Shown: positions 43,160 through 53,006 of the stretch, piece by piece
Layout: each line of letters begins with the position of its first letter
Position numbering within the stretch: position 1 is the stretch's first letter
From: PALSA-1006 sp036171275
GTDB taxonomy: Bacteria; Pseudomonadota; Gammaproteobacteria; Burkholderiales; Gallionellaceae
Assembly (NCBI GenBank): GCA_036171275.1
Contig: JAVHQT010000023.1
Span: 1-55,003, forward strand
Length of the DNA stretch: 55,003 nt
Direction of reading: 5' to 3'
Translations under genes and position numbers: made by a program
The notes under the pieces: generated by a model
Seen by the model: only the letters and a program-made list of their open reading frames with translations
The model's database searches: none
Told to the model about the DNA's origin: nothing

Positions 43160-43385
43160 AAACCGCAGTTGAACAAAGGGTAGCGGGCGTTGTTCATGAC
43201 GCAAGGCAAGGCGGGACGATAAGGAAATCCGCGCTCCTATACAAGAAGTTACCAACCCACCTTGCGTTGCGATGAACGTGCAATACGCTGGGTTGCGCCT
43301 CACCCAAAGACTGGGCGTGAATAAACTTCTCAATCCGTTGCTGTTCATGTGCTTGCGGCCTCTAGGGAGCGGTCAACTGCGGTTT
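43160..43385. mobile_element. MITE-like palindromic element, copy 2
   Basis: Perfect 13-bp terminal inverted repeats AAACCGCAGTTGA lie at 43160-43172 and 43373-43385. An inner pair (GTTCATGACGCAAGG... at 43192-43215 and ...CCACCTTGCGTTGCGATGAAC at 43256-43277) would form a hairpin. AGGCAAGGCG and CCTATACAA are 32 bases apart, as in copy 1 at 8811. It has no coding capacity and fills most of the gap between lplT and alr. Confidence 0.7.
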
Positions 43386-43484
43386 ATCGGTTTAAAAGTG
43401 CTGTTTTTTGGGAGGCGTTTTATAACATGAAAAGATGCGGACTGCTATCATTCGCGCCCTGAATAATTTCTTTTTTTATCCTTC

Positions 43485-44549
43485 ATGTTTCGTCCTATTC
43501 AAGCTCAAATTGATTTAGCTGCTTTGCAACACAATTTACGGAGTGTGCGGCGTTTTACCACCAGTCGCGTCTTGGCGGTCATCAAAGCCAATGCCTATGG
43601 GCACGGCTTATTGCCGGTTGCACATGCCTTAGCAGCGGCCGATGGTTTCGCCCTATTAAATCTTGCCGACGGGATTCGCCTACGCGATGCCGGTTTTCGC
43701 CAGCCCATTTTGTTATTAGAAGGCTGTTTTTCGCCTGTCGAATTGCCTTTATTGGCAGAATATGAACTGTCAACCGTGTTGCATAATGCAACCCAACTTG
43801 CTTGGCTGGACGCTTATCCACGGCGCAATCATTTATCAGTTTGGCTGAAAATAAACACCGGCATGAATCGGCTTGGTTTTGCCAGCCATGAAATTCCCGC
43901 CGTCATGGCTCAGCTTAAAGCCCATTCCGCAGTGCGTGAAATCACCTTAATGAGCCACTTCTCTCATGCCGATGAAGTGCAAGGCGTGGCACAACAAGCT
44001 GAATTATTTCAACAACTTACAATCGATTATCGCCTGCCCTGTTCGCTAGCAAATTCGGCGGCAGTACTGCGCTATCCAACCACCCACGCAGAGTGGGTGC
44101 GCCCCGGCATTATGTTGTATGGTGCATCACCGTTTGATGATCGGGATGCGGCAGAATTGGGTTTGCAACCGGTGATGACATTAAGCAGTCAACTGATCGC
44201 GGTGCGGCAAATTCAAGCCGGGGATATCGTTGGCTACGCCGGCACATTTCGCGCCAATCGTCCGCTACTCATTGGCACCGTGGCGTGCGGTTATGCCGAT
44301 GGCTACCCGCGTCATGCAGCAACAGGAACACCTATTTTGGTTAATGGCCAGCGCACCCGAACTCTTGGGCGCGTATCCATGGATATGCTTAGTGTTGATT
44401 TAAGCGCAGTTCAGAACGCCAAAGTAGGCAGTGACGTAACCTTGTGGGGTCAAGGCTTACCGGTTGAACACGTCGCCAAGGCCGCCAACACCCTCAGTTA
44501 CGAATTAATGTGCGCACTGACGACACGCGTTGCGCTAAAGTACAGCTAG
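43485..44549 (+). CDS. alr: Alanine racemase
   Basis: This PLP enzyme makes D-alanine for peptidoglycan. The PLP lysine lies in VIKANAYGHG (Lys34), and the second catalytic Tyr in CGYADGYPRH. NTGMNRLGF and RVSMDMLSVDL are family motifs. The 354-residue length is normal. It is alone on the plus strand and convergent with the hem operon across a 12-bp hairpin. Confidence 0.95.
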   Translation: MFRPIQAQIDLAALQHNLRSVRRFTTSRVLAVIKANAYGHGLLPVAHALAAADGFALLNLADGIRLRDAGFRQPILLLEGCFSPVELPLLAEYELSTVLHNATQLAWLDAYPRRNHLSVWLKINTGMNRLGFASHEIPAVMAQLKAHSAVREITLMSHFSHADEVQGVAQQAELFQQLTIDYRLPCSLANSAAVLRYPTTHAEWVRPGIMLYGASPFDDRDAAELGLQPVMTLSSQLIAVRQIQAGDIVGYAGTFRANRPLLIGTVACGYADGYPRHAATGTPILVNGQRTRTLGRVSMDMLSVDLSAVQNAKVGSDVTLWGQGLPVEHVAKAANTLSYELMCALTTRVALKYS

Positions 44550-44591
44550 GAGAGTGAGCGAAACGGAGTCGGCGCATGGCGCTTGCGGTCG

Positions 44592-44632
44592 TTCGCTCCT
44601 CGCCCTTGGTTTGTCTAAGCGCGAGGAGCGAA
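44592..44632. terminator. Hairpin between alr and hemY
   Basis: A perfect 12-bp stem TTCGCTCCTCGC / GCGAGGAGCGAA with a 17-nt loop, between the convergent alr and hemY. It has no strong T tract, so it is probably a weak or rho-assisted terminator. Confidence 0.6.
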
Positions 44633-44640
44633 TGGTTGAT

Positions 44641-45813
44641 TTAATCCGAGTCTTCTAAGGTCATTGCTAGGTGAGCATAATTGAAGGCAGTCTCTTGCTG
44701 ACCGAGTTTTTCTGCCAATTGTGCTAAGGCGCTGTATGCCTGGCGCGAAGGATGTAAACTAATGCTGGCATCAAGATAATTTTGCGCTTTACCCCACAAC
44801 GTAGCGCGAAAGCATAGTTTGCCCAGTACTAGCAATAGGTTTGCATCTTCGCTATGGTGTTTTAACCAGCGTTCTGCTTGGTTAATTTGCTGCACGCCAT
44901 CTGCTAGTGGAATGTCGCCATACACAGCCACGAGTTCGCTATCCCATTGATTATTAAGACTTTCTATCAAAATCTTCTGCGCCGCAATCGGGTCTTGCAG
45001 TTTAATAAAGCTTTGGATGCAAGCCATCTTCAACGCCATACTGGTTTTTAAATCATTCGGCAATATTTTGAGCAACGCGTGTAACTCCGCCGCTTGTTTT
45101 AGGGCACGAATTTTTTCAATCCAAGCATGTTGGCGCAATTGCGTACCAAGGGTGATATCGATCGCCTTGTGTTTGCCGAGTTGTTTGACCAACTCGAGCA
45201 CCGCATCCCAGTTCCGTAATTGTTGCTGCGCTTTCAGCTCCAAAGTCAGTGCGCCTATGTGTTTGCTGCCCGATTGGGTTAATTCTTGAAGCGAATTTAG
45301 CGCGGATTGAGGCTGTTTTTGATCAAGCTGAAATTCGGTTTTGGCCATTAAGCGCATGGTAGCTTCGCCCACGGTTTTATTTTCGGCATCCGCTAAATAC
45401 GCATCGCGTTTTTCATATTCTCGAAGTTCATGAGCGGCACGTGCTGCCACGATGGGGTTCAAAGCTGATTTTTCGCCAAGTGCCATGGCGTGTGCTGCCG
45501 CTTTTTCTGCTGCGGCATAGCGCCCTTCAAAAAAAGCAGTCAAGCCTTCAATCATACTTTGGCGTGCTTGATGCAAAGTGCGCTGCTCTCGAAAGGCGCG
45601 AACGTAGGCGGGCAAGCGCAAAGCCGCCAAAATTAGGCGCACGGCTGAATAGCATAAGACTATGATTATTAACTGAATTATCACAAATAAAGTCAGGGAT
45701 AATTCGATACGATAAGGCGGATAAACCAGCTGAACAAAGCCGGTATTGTGTGAAGCCAAGGTGAGCGCAACGGCAGCTGCGACAATAGTTAACAGCCAAA
45801 CAAGAAATTTCAT
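44641..45813 (-). CDS. hemY: HemY-like TPR membrane protein
   Basis: The 390-residue protein has two N-terminal membrane helices, a charged segment (RAFREQRTLHQARQSMIEGL) and a long C-terminal TPR region, the HemY N-terminal family architecture. HemY proteins in gammaproteobacteria follow hemX in the heme operon; their exact role in late porphyrin steps is unsettled, and they are not the oxidase called HemY in Bacillus. The ATG overlaps the hemX stop by 4 bases. Confidence 0.9.
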   Translation of the reverse strand: MKFLVWLLTIVAAAVALTLASHNTGFVQLVYPPYRIELSLTLFVIIQLIIIVLCYSAVRLILAALRLPAYVRAFREQRTLHQARQSMIEGLTAFFEGRYAAAEKAAAHAMALGEKSALNPIVAARAAHELREYEKRDAYLADAENKTVGEATMRLMAKTEFQLDQKQPQSALNSLQELTQSGSKHIGALTLELKAQQQLRNWDAVLELVKQLGKHKAIDITLGTQLRQHAWIEKIRALKQAAELHALLKILPNDLKTSMALKMACIQSFIKLQDPIAAQKILIESLNNQWDSELVAVYGDIPLADGVQQINQAERWLKHHSEDANLLLVLGKLCFRATLWGKAQNYLDASISLHPSRQAYSALAQLAEKLGQQETAFNYAHLAMTLEDSD

Positions 45814-46868
45814 CGCACGCTCTTTTCATGAGATATACGGAAATTACGTACCGCGTCCAAGCTGTCACTAATATCCGGCAATTCAATGTTAATGGGGGAA
45901 GCGGCTAATTTTTTGATTGCCGCTAAGGCTTGGGCGGTCTCTTGATTTTGAATGTCAAAATAACTTTCTAACCAGTTTTTGGCGGTATTCAAATCGCGTT
46001 TGTAGCTTATTTCGTCATGGGACAACAGCGCCAGCCGCGCAGATAACAGGCGAATTTTAAGGTTTTCTTTTAAGAAAAAAGTTTGCGTGGGCGACAACAA
46101 TGGGAAAACTGTTTTTTTGGTATTTTCAATCCGAATAAGCTGTTTCGCTTCGTTCCATAATTCCTGCCAAAAACTTTGCCAGCTCTTTTCAGCAGACGGC
46201 ATGGTTGACAGCGGCAGTGCTTCCGGCGGGCGACTTTCTTGCAACAAAGGCAAGCTATCCACCGTTGCAATCACCCCATCGATGTGCAAATTGATGCCCA
46301 CAATATCAATGTTGGGCAATGCCCGCAGCGTGTCGATGTCTTGGTTAATGCTTTTGCGTAAGCCGCTCAGCGCAGCTCGATCTTGTCTTTGCAGCCGCGC
46401 ATCTGCCTGCTGCATGGCAATCAACGCCGCTTTAACATTGGCAGAAAGTTGCAACTGCTGCCCAGCAATCATCAACATTTGCTCGACTTCCGCCAGCGCG
46501 GTTTGATCACGACTGCTGGACATTTCTTGATACAACGTTTCCAGTGCTGCCCGTTGATTTTGCGCCTCAGCATATTTACTTTCGAGCAAACTGAGCTTGC
46601 CGCCCAATTCACGCACCACTTCCTGATTTTGCGTCACCAAAGTTTGATTGGCTTTATTGCTGCCGTCCATTTCTGCCAAGCGTTTCGCCAATTCTTGCTG
46701 CATTTGATTGAGTTGCGAATGGGCATCAAACCATTGCCAGCCAAAAATAAGCACCAACACAATCAGCGTTAATTGCGTCAGCGTCAGGCGCGAAAACGTG
46801 CTTTGCGACAGCGATGGATTGCTAACAACGTCAGCGTTTGCGACCACTGGCTGAGTTTGCTCGGTCAT
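45810..46868 (-). CDS. hemX: HemX-like protein
   Basis: The protein has one N-terminal membrane helix (about 30-48, LTLIVLVLIFGWQWF) and a long coiled-coil and helical periplasmic domain (QLNQMQQELAKRLAEM; SLLESKYAEAQNQ). This is the HemX architecture of gammaproteobacteria, annotated as a putative uroporphyrinogen methyltransferase in E. coli without proof. The frame extends to a TTG at 46880; ATG 46868 with GGAAT upstream is preferred. It is the third gene of hemCDXY. Confidence 0.9.
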   Translation of the reverse strand: MTEQTQPVVANADVVSNPSLSQSTFSRLTLTQLTLIVLVLIFGWQWFDAHSQLNQMQQELAKRLAEMDGSNKANQTLVTQNQEVVRELGGKLSLLESKYAEAQNQRAALETLYQEMSSSRDQTALAEVEQMLMIAGQQLQLSANVKAALIAMQQADARLQRQDRAALSGLRKSINQDIDTLRALPNIDIVGINLHIDGVIATVDSLPLLQESRPPEALPLSTMPSAEKSWQSFWQELWNEAKQLIRIENTKKTVFPLLSPTQTFFLKENLKIRLLSARLALLSHDEISYKRDLNTAKNWLESYFDIQNQETAQALAAIKKLAASPINIELPDISDSLDAVRNFRISHEKSVR

Positions 46869-46883
46869 AATAGATTCCAATTC

Positions 46884-47660
46884 TTAAATGTTTTCACTGC
46901 GCCATGCTAACAAACCTGAGAGCATTCCGTCATCCCCGCTAGCGGTTTGAATCACATTTTTCCAGCCTTGATGGTGCGCCAAAGCGGCGATGCGCGGATG
47001 GGGTACAAACAAGGGCAACTCGGTCAGCGCAAACAACTGCGCTTTTTGCAGTTTTTGCCATAAATACGTCAGCGCTTCGCTGCTGCTAATCGTCCACGCA
47101 TCAGGCGCTTGCTTGCTAAGTAGGGTTAAATCTAACCGCGCTTCACGCCGCTGATAACAGCTTAAATAAGTCACTTTTGCACCGCGACTTTGCAAAGTTT
47201 CGCCCAATAATTCACGCCCAGTCTCGCCACGAAAAATCGCTATTGTCTGCCCTGAAACCAATTGCAATGCCGGATGCCCCAACAGCCCTTCGCTGTCAAA
47301 ACGCGCCATTGGCAACACCACATTTGCAATGCCTTCTGCCTGTAACGCTTGCGCTGTGCCTTGCCCAATCGCCGCGATTTTCGCGCGCGCCCCAGCAGAA
47401 AAACCGCTATCCCGAAGCGCCGCCAGACCGTACCGTACCGCATTGGGACTGATAAAAATCAGCCAGTCAAGGCTGGGTAATTGCATCAAAGTTGCGGCTA
47501 AAGCAGCAGGATTTTCAGCCGGTGCGATGTCTAACAACGGGCATAAAATCACTTCTGCGCCCAGTTGTTCGATACGCTGTTTTAAGGGCAAGGCTTGCGC
47601 CAAAGGTCGGGTAACCACAATCTGAAGACCTGAAAGTGACGGCAAATTATCTGACAGCAT
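46884..47660 (-). CDS. hemD: Uroporphyrinogen-III synthase
   Basis: HemD cyclises hydroxymethylbilane to uroporphyrinogen III with ring inversion. The 258-residue sequence has the two-domain fold with LQIVVTRPLAQALPLKQRIEQLG at the start, LIFISPNAVRYGL, KIAAIGQGTAQAL and WTISSSEALTYL, all conserved positions of this variable family. It follows hemC after about 50 bases that hold an AT-rich repeat. Confidence 0.92.
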   Translation of the reverse strand: MLSDNLPSLSGLQIVVTRPLAQALPLKQRIEQLGAEVILCPLLDIAPAENPAALAATLMQLPSLDWLIFISPNAVRYGLAALRDSGFSAGARAKIAAIGQGTAQALQAEGIANVVLPMARFDSEGLLGHPALQLVSGQTIAIFRGETGRELLGETLQSRGAKVTYLSCYQRREARLDLTLLSKQAPDAWTISSSEALTYLWQKLQKAQLFALTELPLFVPHPRIAALAHHQGWKNVIQTASGDDGMLSGLLAWRSENI

Positions 47661-47667
47661 AAATTTG

Positions 47668-47710
47668 TAACATATTGATTATATTGATAATATTGATTAT
47701 ATTGAATTAT
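47668..47710. promoter_or_regulatory. Motif AATCAAKNWSTTA with extra ATTGAT repeats, hemC-hemD gap
   Basis: An exact motif at 47668-47680 (spacer TATG) is followed by two further ATATTGAT-like steps, giving a short AT-rich tandem. It lies between hemC and hemD, in the leader of hemD. Confidence 0.45.
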
Positions 47711-47711
47711 T

Positions 47712-48659
47712 TTAGCTAAGTGCCGCCAAAATTTCGGCTGCGCCTTGCTGCAACAACGCTGCCGCAACTGTGTTGCCCAACGCTTCCGAATCGGTCAGCG
47801 CCGCGCTTGCTTCGGCACGTAACATTTGTTTGCCGTCGGGGCTGGCGACAAAACCGCGCAAGCGCAAGCGCCCACCTTGCACTTGGGCAAAGCCGCCCAA
47901 CGGCACTTGGCAACTGCCCGCCAATGCCCGACTTAAAGCCCGTTCGGCCAATACGCAGGCGGCGGTTTCGGCATGATGCAATGGCGCTAACCAGGTTAGC
48001 AAATCAGCTCGATCGGCTCGCGTTTCGATGCCTAATGCCCCTTGTCCCACGGCAGGCAAACTGTCTTCGCTGCTAATTAAAGCGCGAATCCGTTCACTTA
48101 AACCCAAGCGTTTTAGCCCCGCCGCCGCTAAAATAATGGCGGCATATTGACCTTCATCCAGCTTACGCAAACGGGTTTGTACGTTGCCACGCAAGGGCTG
48201 AATATCTAGCAAGGGAAAGCGCGCGCGCAGTTGACTTTCGCGCCGCAAACTAGAGGTGCCGACCACGCTGCCAGCCGGCAACGACGCTAAATTGGCAAAC
48301 TGATTCGACACAAAGGCATCGCGCGGATCTTCACGCTCGCCAATGCACGCCAGCACAAAACCTTCCGGCAAGTGCATGGGCACATCTTTCAAAGAATGAA
48401 CGGCGATATCGGCACTACCGTTTTCTAAGGCGGTTTCTAACTCTTTGACAAATAGACCTTTTCCGCCAATTTTAGACAAGGTGACATCCAAAATTTGGTC
48501 ACCTTGCGTTGTCATACCCAAGATTTTGACTTCTGTTTGTGGATATAATGCACGCAAGCGCGCTTGAATATGTTCTGCTTGCCACATTGCTAAGGCACTT
48601 TCACGCGAGGCAATCATGATTTCTTTAGGAGCTAAACCTGTTTGAGAGACGCTTTTCAT
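47712..48659 (-). CDS. hemC: Hydroxymethylbilane synthase
   Basis: HemC condenses four porphobilinogen units on a dipyrromethane cofactor. The cofactor Cys lies in GSCQVPLGGFA. Early motifs IASRESALAMWQAEHI, VHSLKDVPMHLP and LRRESQLRARFP are complete. The frame runs to 48701 but ATG 48659, after AGGAAAAG, gives the usual length (315 residues). It is divergent from ppc with about 100 bases between starts. Confidence 0.95.
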   Translation of the reverse strand: MKSVSQTGLAPKEIMIASRESALAMWQAEHIQARLRALYPQTEVKILGMTTQGDQILDVTLSKIGGKGLFVKELETALENGSADIAVHSLKDVPMHLPEGFVLACIGEREDPRDAFVSNQFANLASLPAGSVVGTSSLRRESQLRARFPLLDIQPLRGNVQTRLRKLDEGQYAAIILAAAGLKRLGLSERIRALISSEDSLPAVGQGALGIETRADRADLLTWLAPLHHAETAACVLAERALSRALAGSCQVPLGGFAQVQGGRLRLRGFVASPDGKQMLRAEASAALTDSEALGNTVAAALLQQGAAEILAALS

Positions 48660-48757
48660 CTGCTTTTCCTGAATGTTAATGAGTAAAAAATCGCGGCGCA
48701 TTCTAGCATGACCGTTTAGCTAGAATAAGACCCTAACCTTTGCCAAAGAAGACACGT

Positions 48758-51514
48758 ATGAATTTATTAGCCAGCAACGCCAATTTATCCAGTAAAGACA
48801 TCCCGCTACGCGATGATATTCGTTTGTTAGGACGCATTCTTGGCGACACATTGCGCGAGCAAGAAGGCGTGCAAGTATTTGATTTAATTGAAAATGTTCG
48901 GCGTACTGCCGTGCGCTTTCGCAAATCGCAAGATGATCGCGACCGTGCGCAACTCGAACAGATGCTGGATGCCCTATCACCCGATGAAACGTTGGCGGTG
49001 GTACGCGCCTTCAGCTATTTCTCACAACTGTCGAATATCGCCGAAGATTTACATCATAATCGCCGGCGCCGTGCGCACTTTAAAGCAGGTTCTTCGCCGC
49101 AAGAAGGCAGCGTGCAATTGGCATTAGATAGAGCGCAAGAAAAAAATATAGACGCCGTGCAGTTGCAAGCCTTCTTCAACAAAGCAGTCATTTCGCCGGT
49201 GCTGACCGCGCATCCGACAGAAGTGCAACGCAAAAGTATTTTGAATTGCCACCTGATTATTTCTAGCTTATTAGCCGACCGCGATCGGCTGGATATGACC
49301 CCCGATGAATTGGCGGATAACGAAGAAACGTTGCGGCGCTTTGTGTTAATTTTGTGGAATACGCGCATGCTGCGCACTACAAAATTAACCGTGCAAGATG
49401 AAGTCAAAAACGGCTTGTCATTTTACGATTACACATTTTTGCGCCAAATTCCTAAGCTTTATTCCAGCTTAGTCAATCAAATTGAAGCGCGTTATGGGCA
49501 GCGTTTAACCTTGCCACCGTTCCTGCGCATTGGCAGCTGGATTGGCGGCGACCGCGACGGCAATCCCTTTGTCACAGCTAAAGTGATGCTGGATGCAGCA
49601 CAACGGCATTCGGTGACCGCGCTCGAATATTATTTAGCTGAAACAAAATTACTCAGTTCGCGGCTAAGCTTGTCGATTCGGTTGATTGAAGTGACCCCAG
49701 CTTTAGCGCATTTAGCCAGCAACTCAACCGACACCGCCGTAAGCCGCGCAGACGAGCCGTATCGCCGCGTCTTGATGGGTATTTACGGACGACTGCTCGC
49801 AACCAATGAACGCTTAGGACACCCCTCCGCCGGCGCTTCAGCTTATATAGCGTATGCCAATACAGAGGCATTTATTGCCGATTTAGACATCATCATTCAA
49901 TCACTGGAATTTCATGGTGCAACTTATTTGGCACGAGGCCGAATGGCAGATCTACGCCGCGCCGCTGAAGTGTTTGGCTTTCACTTAGCGCCACTGGATA
50001 TGCGCCAACACAGCGGCGTGCATGAGCAAGTCGTCAGCGAATTACTGGCATCGGAAGGAATTGACTATGCCAATTTGGACGAAAGCGCACGGCGCAGCAC
50101 GTTGGTTGCAGCGTTGCAATCTGGCAAATTACGCGCACCCTCGTTAGACGGTTTTTCAGAAATCGCACAAGGCGAATTACGCTTGATGCAAGCCGCTGCG
50201 CAAATCCATGATCGCTTTGGGCGCGCAGCCTTGCCTAACTACATTATTTCCAAAACAGACGCAGTGAGTGATTTACTGGAAGTGGCCTTATTGGTGCAAC
50301 AAGCGGGGTTGCTGGAAATTAACACCGTACCCACGCTGCATCTCAATATCATTCCGTTGTTCGAAACCATTGAAGATTTACAACGCTGTGGGGCGATTAT
50401 GGATGCGTTATTTTCCATTCCGTTTTATCGCGAACTCTTGCAAAGTCGCGGCAATACTCAAGAAGTCATGTTGGGTTATTCCGATAGCAACAAAGATGGC
50501 GGCTACCTCACCGCTAATTGGGAACTCTATAAAGCAGAAGTTCAATTGGTTGAAGTGTTTCAAAAACATGGCGTTGAGCTGCGTTTATTCCACGGTCGCG
50601 GCGGCACGGTCGGACGGGGTGGCGGTCCGAGCTATCAAGCCATTTTGGCGCAACCGCCCGGCAGCGTGAATGCGCAAATTCGCATTACCGAACAAGGCGA
50701 AGTCATCTCCAGCAAATATTCTGACCCAGAAATCGGTCGCCGCAATTTAGAAACCCTAGTGGCGGCAACGATTGAAGCGACGTTGGTACATCATCAGGGC
50801 GACGATTCCACCATGCCGGAATTTCACCGCATTATGGAAAAACTCAGCAACGATGCCTTTCGTTCCTATCGCAAATTAGTGTACGAAACCCCGGGGTTTA
50901 CCGAATATTTTTTTACCGCCACGCCGATTCGCGAAATTGCCGAATTAAACATTGGCAGCCGTCCTTCTTCACGCAAAGCGAGCGACAAAATCGAAGACTT
51001 ACGCGCGATTCCTTGGGTATTTAGTTGGGGTTTAAACCGCACTTTATTACCGGGATGGTACGGCTTTGGAAGCGCAGCCAAGTCGTTTATTGAACGTGAA
51101 GGCGAAGCCGGTTTAGCCCAATTACAAGCAATGAATCAGCACTGGGCATTCTTCCGAGGTCTGCTGTCTAATATGGACATGGTGCTGTCAAAAACCGACT
51201 TGGGCATTGCCTCTCGCTATGCAGAATTAGTGCCGGACGAGGTATTGCGCAACAAAATTTTTGCTGAAATTGAAGCGGAATGGCAAAGCACGGTGGACAC
51301 TTTATTTGTCATTACGGGCACGTCATCTTTACTGGAAGACAACCCAACCTTGGCACGTAGCTTAACCACGCGCACCCCGTATATTGACCCCTTGAATCAC
51401 TTGCAGGTTGGCCTATTACAACGGCACCGCGCCGGCGATGACAATGAAAAAGTTAAACGCGCCATTCACCTCACCATCAACGGCATCGCCGCTGGATTAC
51501 GGAATAGCGGCTAA
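48758..51514 (+). CDS. ppc: Phosphoenolpyruvate carboxylase
   Basis: The enzyme adds bicarbonate to PEP to give oxaloacetate, feeding the TCA cycle. Catalytic His lies in LTAHPTEVQRKS; the PEP/bicarbonate regions GYSDSNKDGGY, FHGRGGTVGRGGGP and SRPSSRK are intact, and the C terminus NSG corresponds to the conserved NTG. ATG 48758 gives 918 residues; a TTG at 48740 adds six. Confidence 0.95.
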   Translation: MNLLASNANLSSKDIPLRDDIRLLGRILGDTLREQEGVQVFDLIENVRRTAVRFRKSQDDRDRAQLEQMLDALSPDETLAVVRAFSYFSQLSNIAEDLHHNRRRRAHFKAGSSPQEGSVQLALDRAQEKNIDAVQLQAFFNKAVISPVLTAHPTEVQRKSILNCHLIISSLLADRDRLDMTPDELADNEETLRRFVLILWNTRMLRTTKLTVQDEVKNGLSFYDYTFLRQIPKLYSSLVNQIEARYGQRLTLPPFLRIGSWIGGDRDGNPFVTAKVMLDAAQRHSVTALEYYLAETKLLSSRLSLSIRLIEVTPALAHLASNSTDTAVSRADEPYRRVLMGIYGRLLATNERLGHPSAGASAYIAYANTEAFIADLDIIIQSLEFHGATYLARGRMADLRRAAEVFGFHLAPLDMRQHSGVHEQVVSELLASEGIDYANLDESARRSTLVAALQSGKLRAPSLDGFSEIAQGELRLMQAAAQIHDRFGRAALPNYIISKTDAVSDLLEVALLVQQAGLLEINTVPTLHLNIIPLFETIEDLQRCGAIMDALFSIPFYRELLQSRGNTQEVMLGYSDSNKDGGYLTANWELYKAEVQLVEVFQKHGVELRLFHGRGGTVGRGGGPSYQAILAQPPGSVNAQIRITEQGEVISSKYSDPEIGRRNLETLVAATIEATLVHHQGDDSTMPEFHRIMEKLSNDAFRSYRKLVYETPGFTEYFFTATPIREIAELNIGSRPSSRKASDKIEDLRAIPWVFSWGLNRTLLPGWYGFGSAAKSFIEREGEAGLAQLQAMNQHWAFFRGLLSNMDMVLSKTDLGIASRYAELVPDEVLRNKIFAEIEAEWQSTVDTLFVITGTSSLLEDNPTLARSLTTRTPYIDPLNHLQVGLLQRHRAGDDNEKVKRAIHLTINGIAAGLRNSG

Positions 51515-51516
51515 GC

Positions 51517-51529
51517 TAACATGTTGATT
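51517..51529 (-). promoter_or_regulatory. Motif AATCAAKNWSTTA (spacer CATG) over the dapF start
   Basis: An exact match on the minus strand that covers the dapF ATG, in the 6-base gap after ppc. Confidence 0.3.
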
Positions 51530-52351
51530 AAATTCACTAAAATGCATGGCGCGGGCAATGATTTTGTCGTCCTTGACGGCATTCATCAATCACTGCATTT
51601 ATCAGCCGAACAATTCCGTTTGCTAGCAGATCGACACTTCGGAGTCGGCTGCGACCAAATTTTGCTAGTGGAAAAATCACCTAATCCAGAGGCTGATTTT
51701 CGCTACCGGATTTTTAATGCCGATGGCGGAGAAGTCGAACAGTGCGGCAATGGCGCTCGCTGTTTTGTGCGCTTTGTACATGAACACAAACTCACCACGA
51801 AACGCAAAATTGTGGTGGAAACTAAAAGTGGGCTGATTTCGCCCTGTTTGTCGGAAGACGGACGAGTCACGGTGGAAATGAATACCCCGATTTTTGAACC
51901 GCAACGGATTCCTTTTATCAGCGACAGCGACGCGGCTTGCCAGTGGTTAGACTTGAATGGCACGCAATTAGATGTAAGCGTGCTTTCAATGGGCAATCCG
52001 CATCTGGTGCAAATCGTTGCCGATGTCGAAATCGCGCCAGTGTTGACGCAAGGGGCTTTGCTCGAACACCATCCGCGTTTTCCGAAACGGGTAAACGTTG
52101 GATTTATGCAACTCATTGATTCTAATCATATTAAATTACGCGTATTCGAGCGCGGCACCGGTGAAACGCTGTCGTGCGGTACCGGCGCGTGCGCAGCTGT
52201 GGTCGCTGGAATTCGACGCGGACTGTTGCAAGAAACGGTCAATGTGGCAACGCGCGGTGGTCTGCTGACCATTAACTGGGCAGGCGGCAACGCGCCGGTT
52301 AAGCTGACAGGGCCGGCGCTGAGCGTATTTGAAGGTGAAATTACTTTATAA
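51521..52351 (+). CDS. dapF: Diaminopimelate epimerase
   Basis: DapF converts LL- to meso-diaminopimelate for lysine and cell wall. MLIKFTKMHGAGNDFV is the standard start. The two catalytic cysteines lie in CGNGARC and SCGTGACA. The 276-residue length is normal. It follows ppc by 6 bases and precedes a DUF484 gene by 8 bases, an arrangement that recalls dapF-DUF484-xerC; xerC does not follow here. Confidence 0.96.
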   Translation: MLIKFTKMHGAGNDFVVLDGIHQSLHLSAEQFRLLADRHFGVGCDQILLVEKSPNPEADFRYRIFNADGGEVEQCGNGARCFVRFVHEHKLTTKRKIVVETKSGLISPCLSEDGRVTVEMNTPIFEPQRIPFISDSDAACQWLDLNGTQLDVSVLSMGNPHLVQIVADVEIAPVLTQGALLEHHPRFPKRVNVGFMQLIDSNHIKLRVFERGTGETLSCGTGACAAVVAGIRRGLLQETVNVATRGGLLTINWAGGNAPVKLTGPALSVFEGEITL

Positions 52352-52359
52352 AGGCACTT

Positions 52360-52983
52360 ATGAAAGCAGAAGACGTCGCAAATTATTTACAAGCCAACCC
52401 TGATTTTTTTGAAACTTATTCGCAAATGTTGTCAGAAATTAACCTTCCACACCCTTACGGCGGCAGGACAATTTCCCTAAGTGAGCGGCAAATGTTGACT
52501 TTGCGCGAACGGGTTAAAGCCCTAGAAAAAAGACTGCTCGAATTAATTTCGATTGCCAAAGATAACGACGGTCTGCAAAAAAAGTTACATGAATTTACCC
52601 TGAGCTTATTCGCCGCGCACGATTTAATCAGCTTGCAAACGTTCATCATCCACAATTTGCGCGATATTTTTAACGTCCCCCACGCCGCGTTAAAAATGTG
52701 GAAACACACTCCACCCAGTGTGGAATTAATGACCTTTACCCAAGACTTAATGATGCAACCTTCCTGTTTGCACCAACCCATGTTGGACACCGCCACTTGG
52801 TTTGGTGAAACCGATTCGCAACTCCGCTCTTTTGCGTACATTCCCTTGCATGAAAATAAACAGTCCATTGGGCTGCTAATTTTGGCAAGCGAAGACCAAG
52901 CTCGTTTTTATCCAGAAATGGGCACTGTGTTTCTAAAACGCATTTCCGAATTAGTCAGTGCCGCCTTTGCTCAAATAGAATAA
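52360..52983 (+). CDS. DUF484 family GAF-like protein
   Basis: The 207-residue protein begins MKAEDVANYLQANPDFFETY, has an N-terminal helical part with a coiled segment (TLRERVKALEKRLLELI), then a GAF-like domain (about 75-200, RSFAYIPL and SIGLLILAS). This matches DUF484/YigA, usually placed between dapF and xerC. The function is unknown. Confidence 0.9.
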   Translation: MKAEDVANYLQANPDFFETYSQMLSEINLPHPYGGRTISLSERQMLTLRERVKALEKRLLELISIAKDNDGLQKKLHEFTLSLFAAHDLISLQTFIIHNLRDIFNVPHAALKMWKHTPPSVELMTFTQDLMMQPSCLHQPMLDTATWFGETDSQLRSFAYIPLHENKQSIGLLILASEDQARFYPEMGTVFLKRISELVSAAFAQIE

Positions 52984-53006
52984 ACAACGCACTTTGCATT
53001 TTAGAT

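Noticed and set aside
44641..45813. Protoporphyrinogen oxidase HemY of the Bacillus type
   Set aside because: The protein has two membrane helices and TPR repeats but no FAD-binding motif; it is the gammaproteobacterial HemY family.
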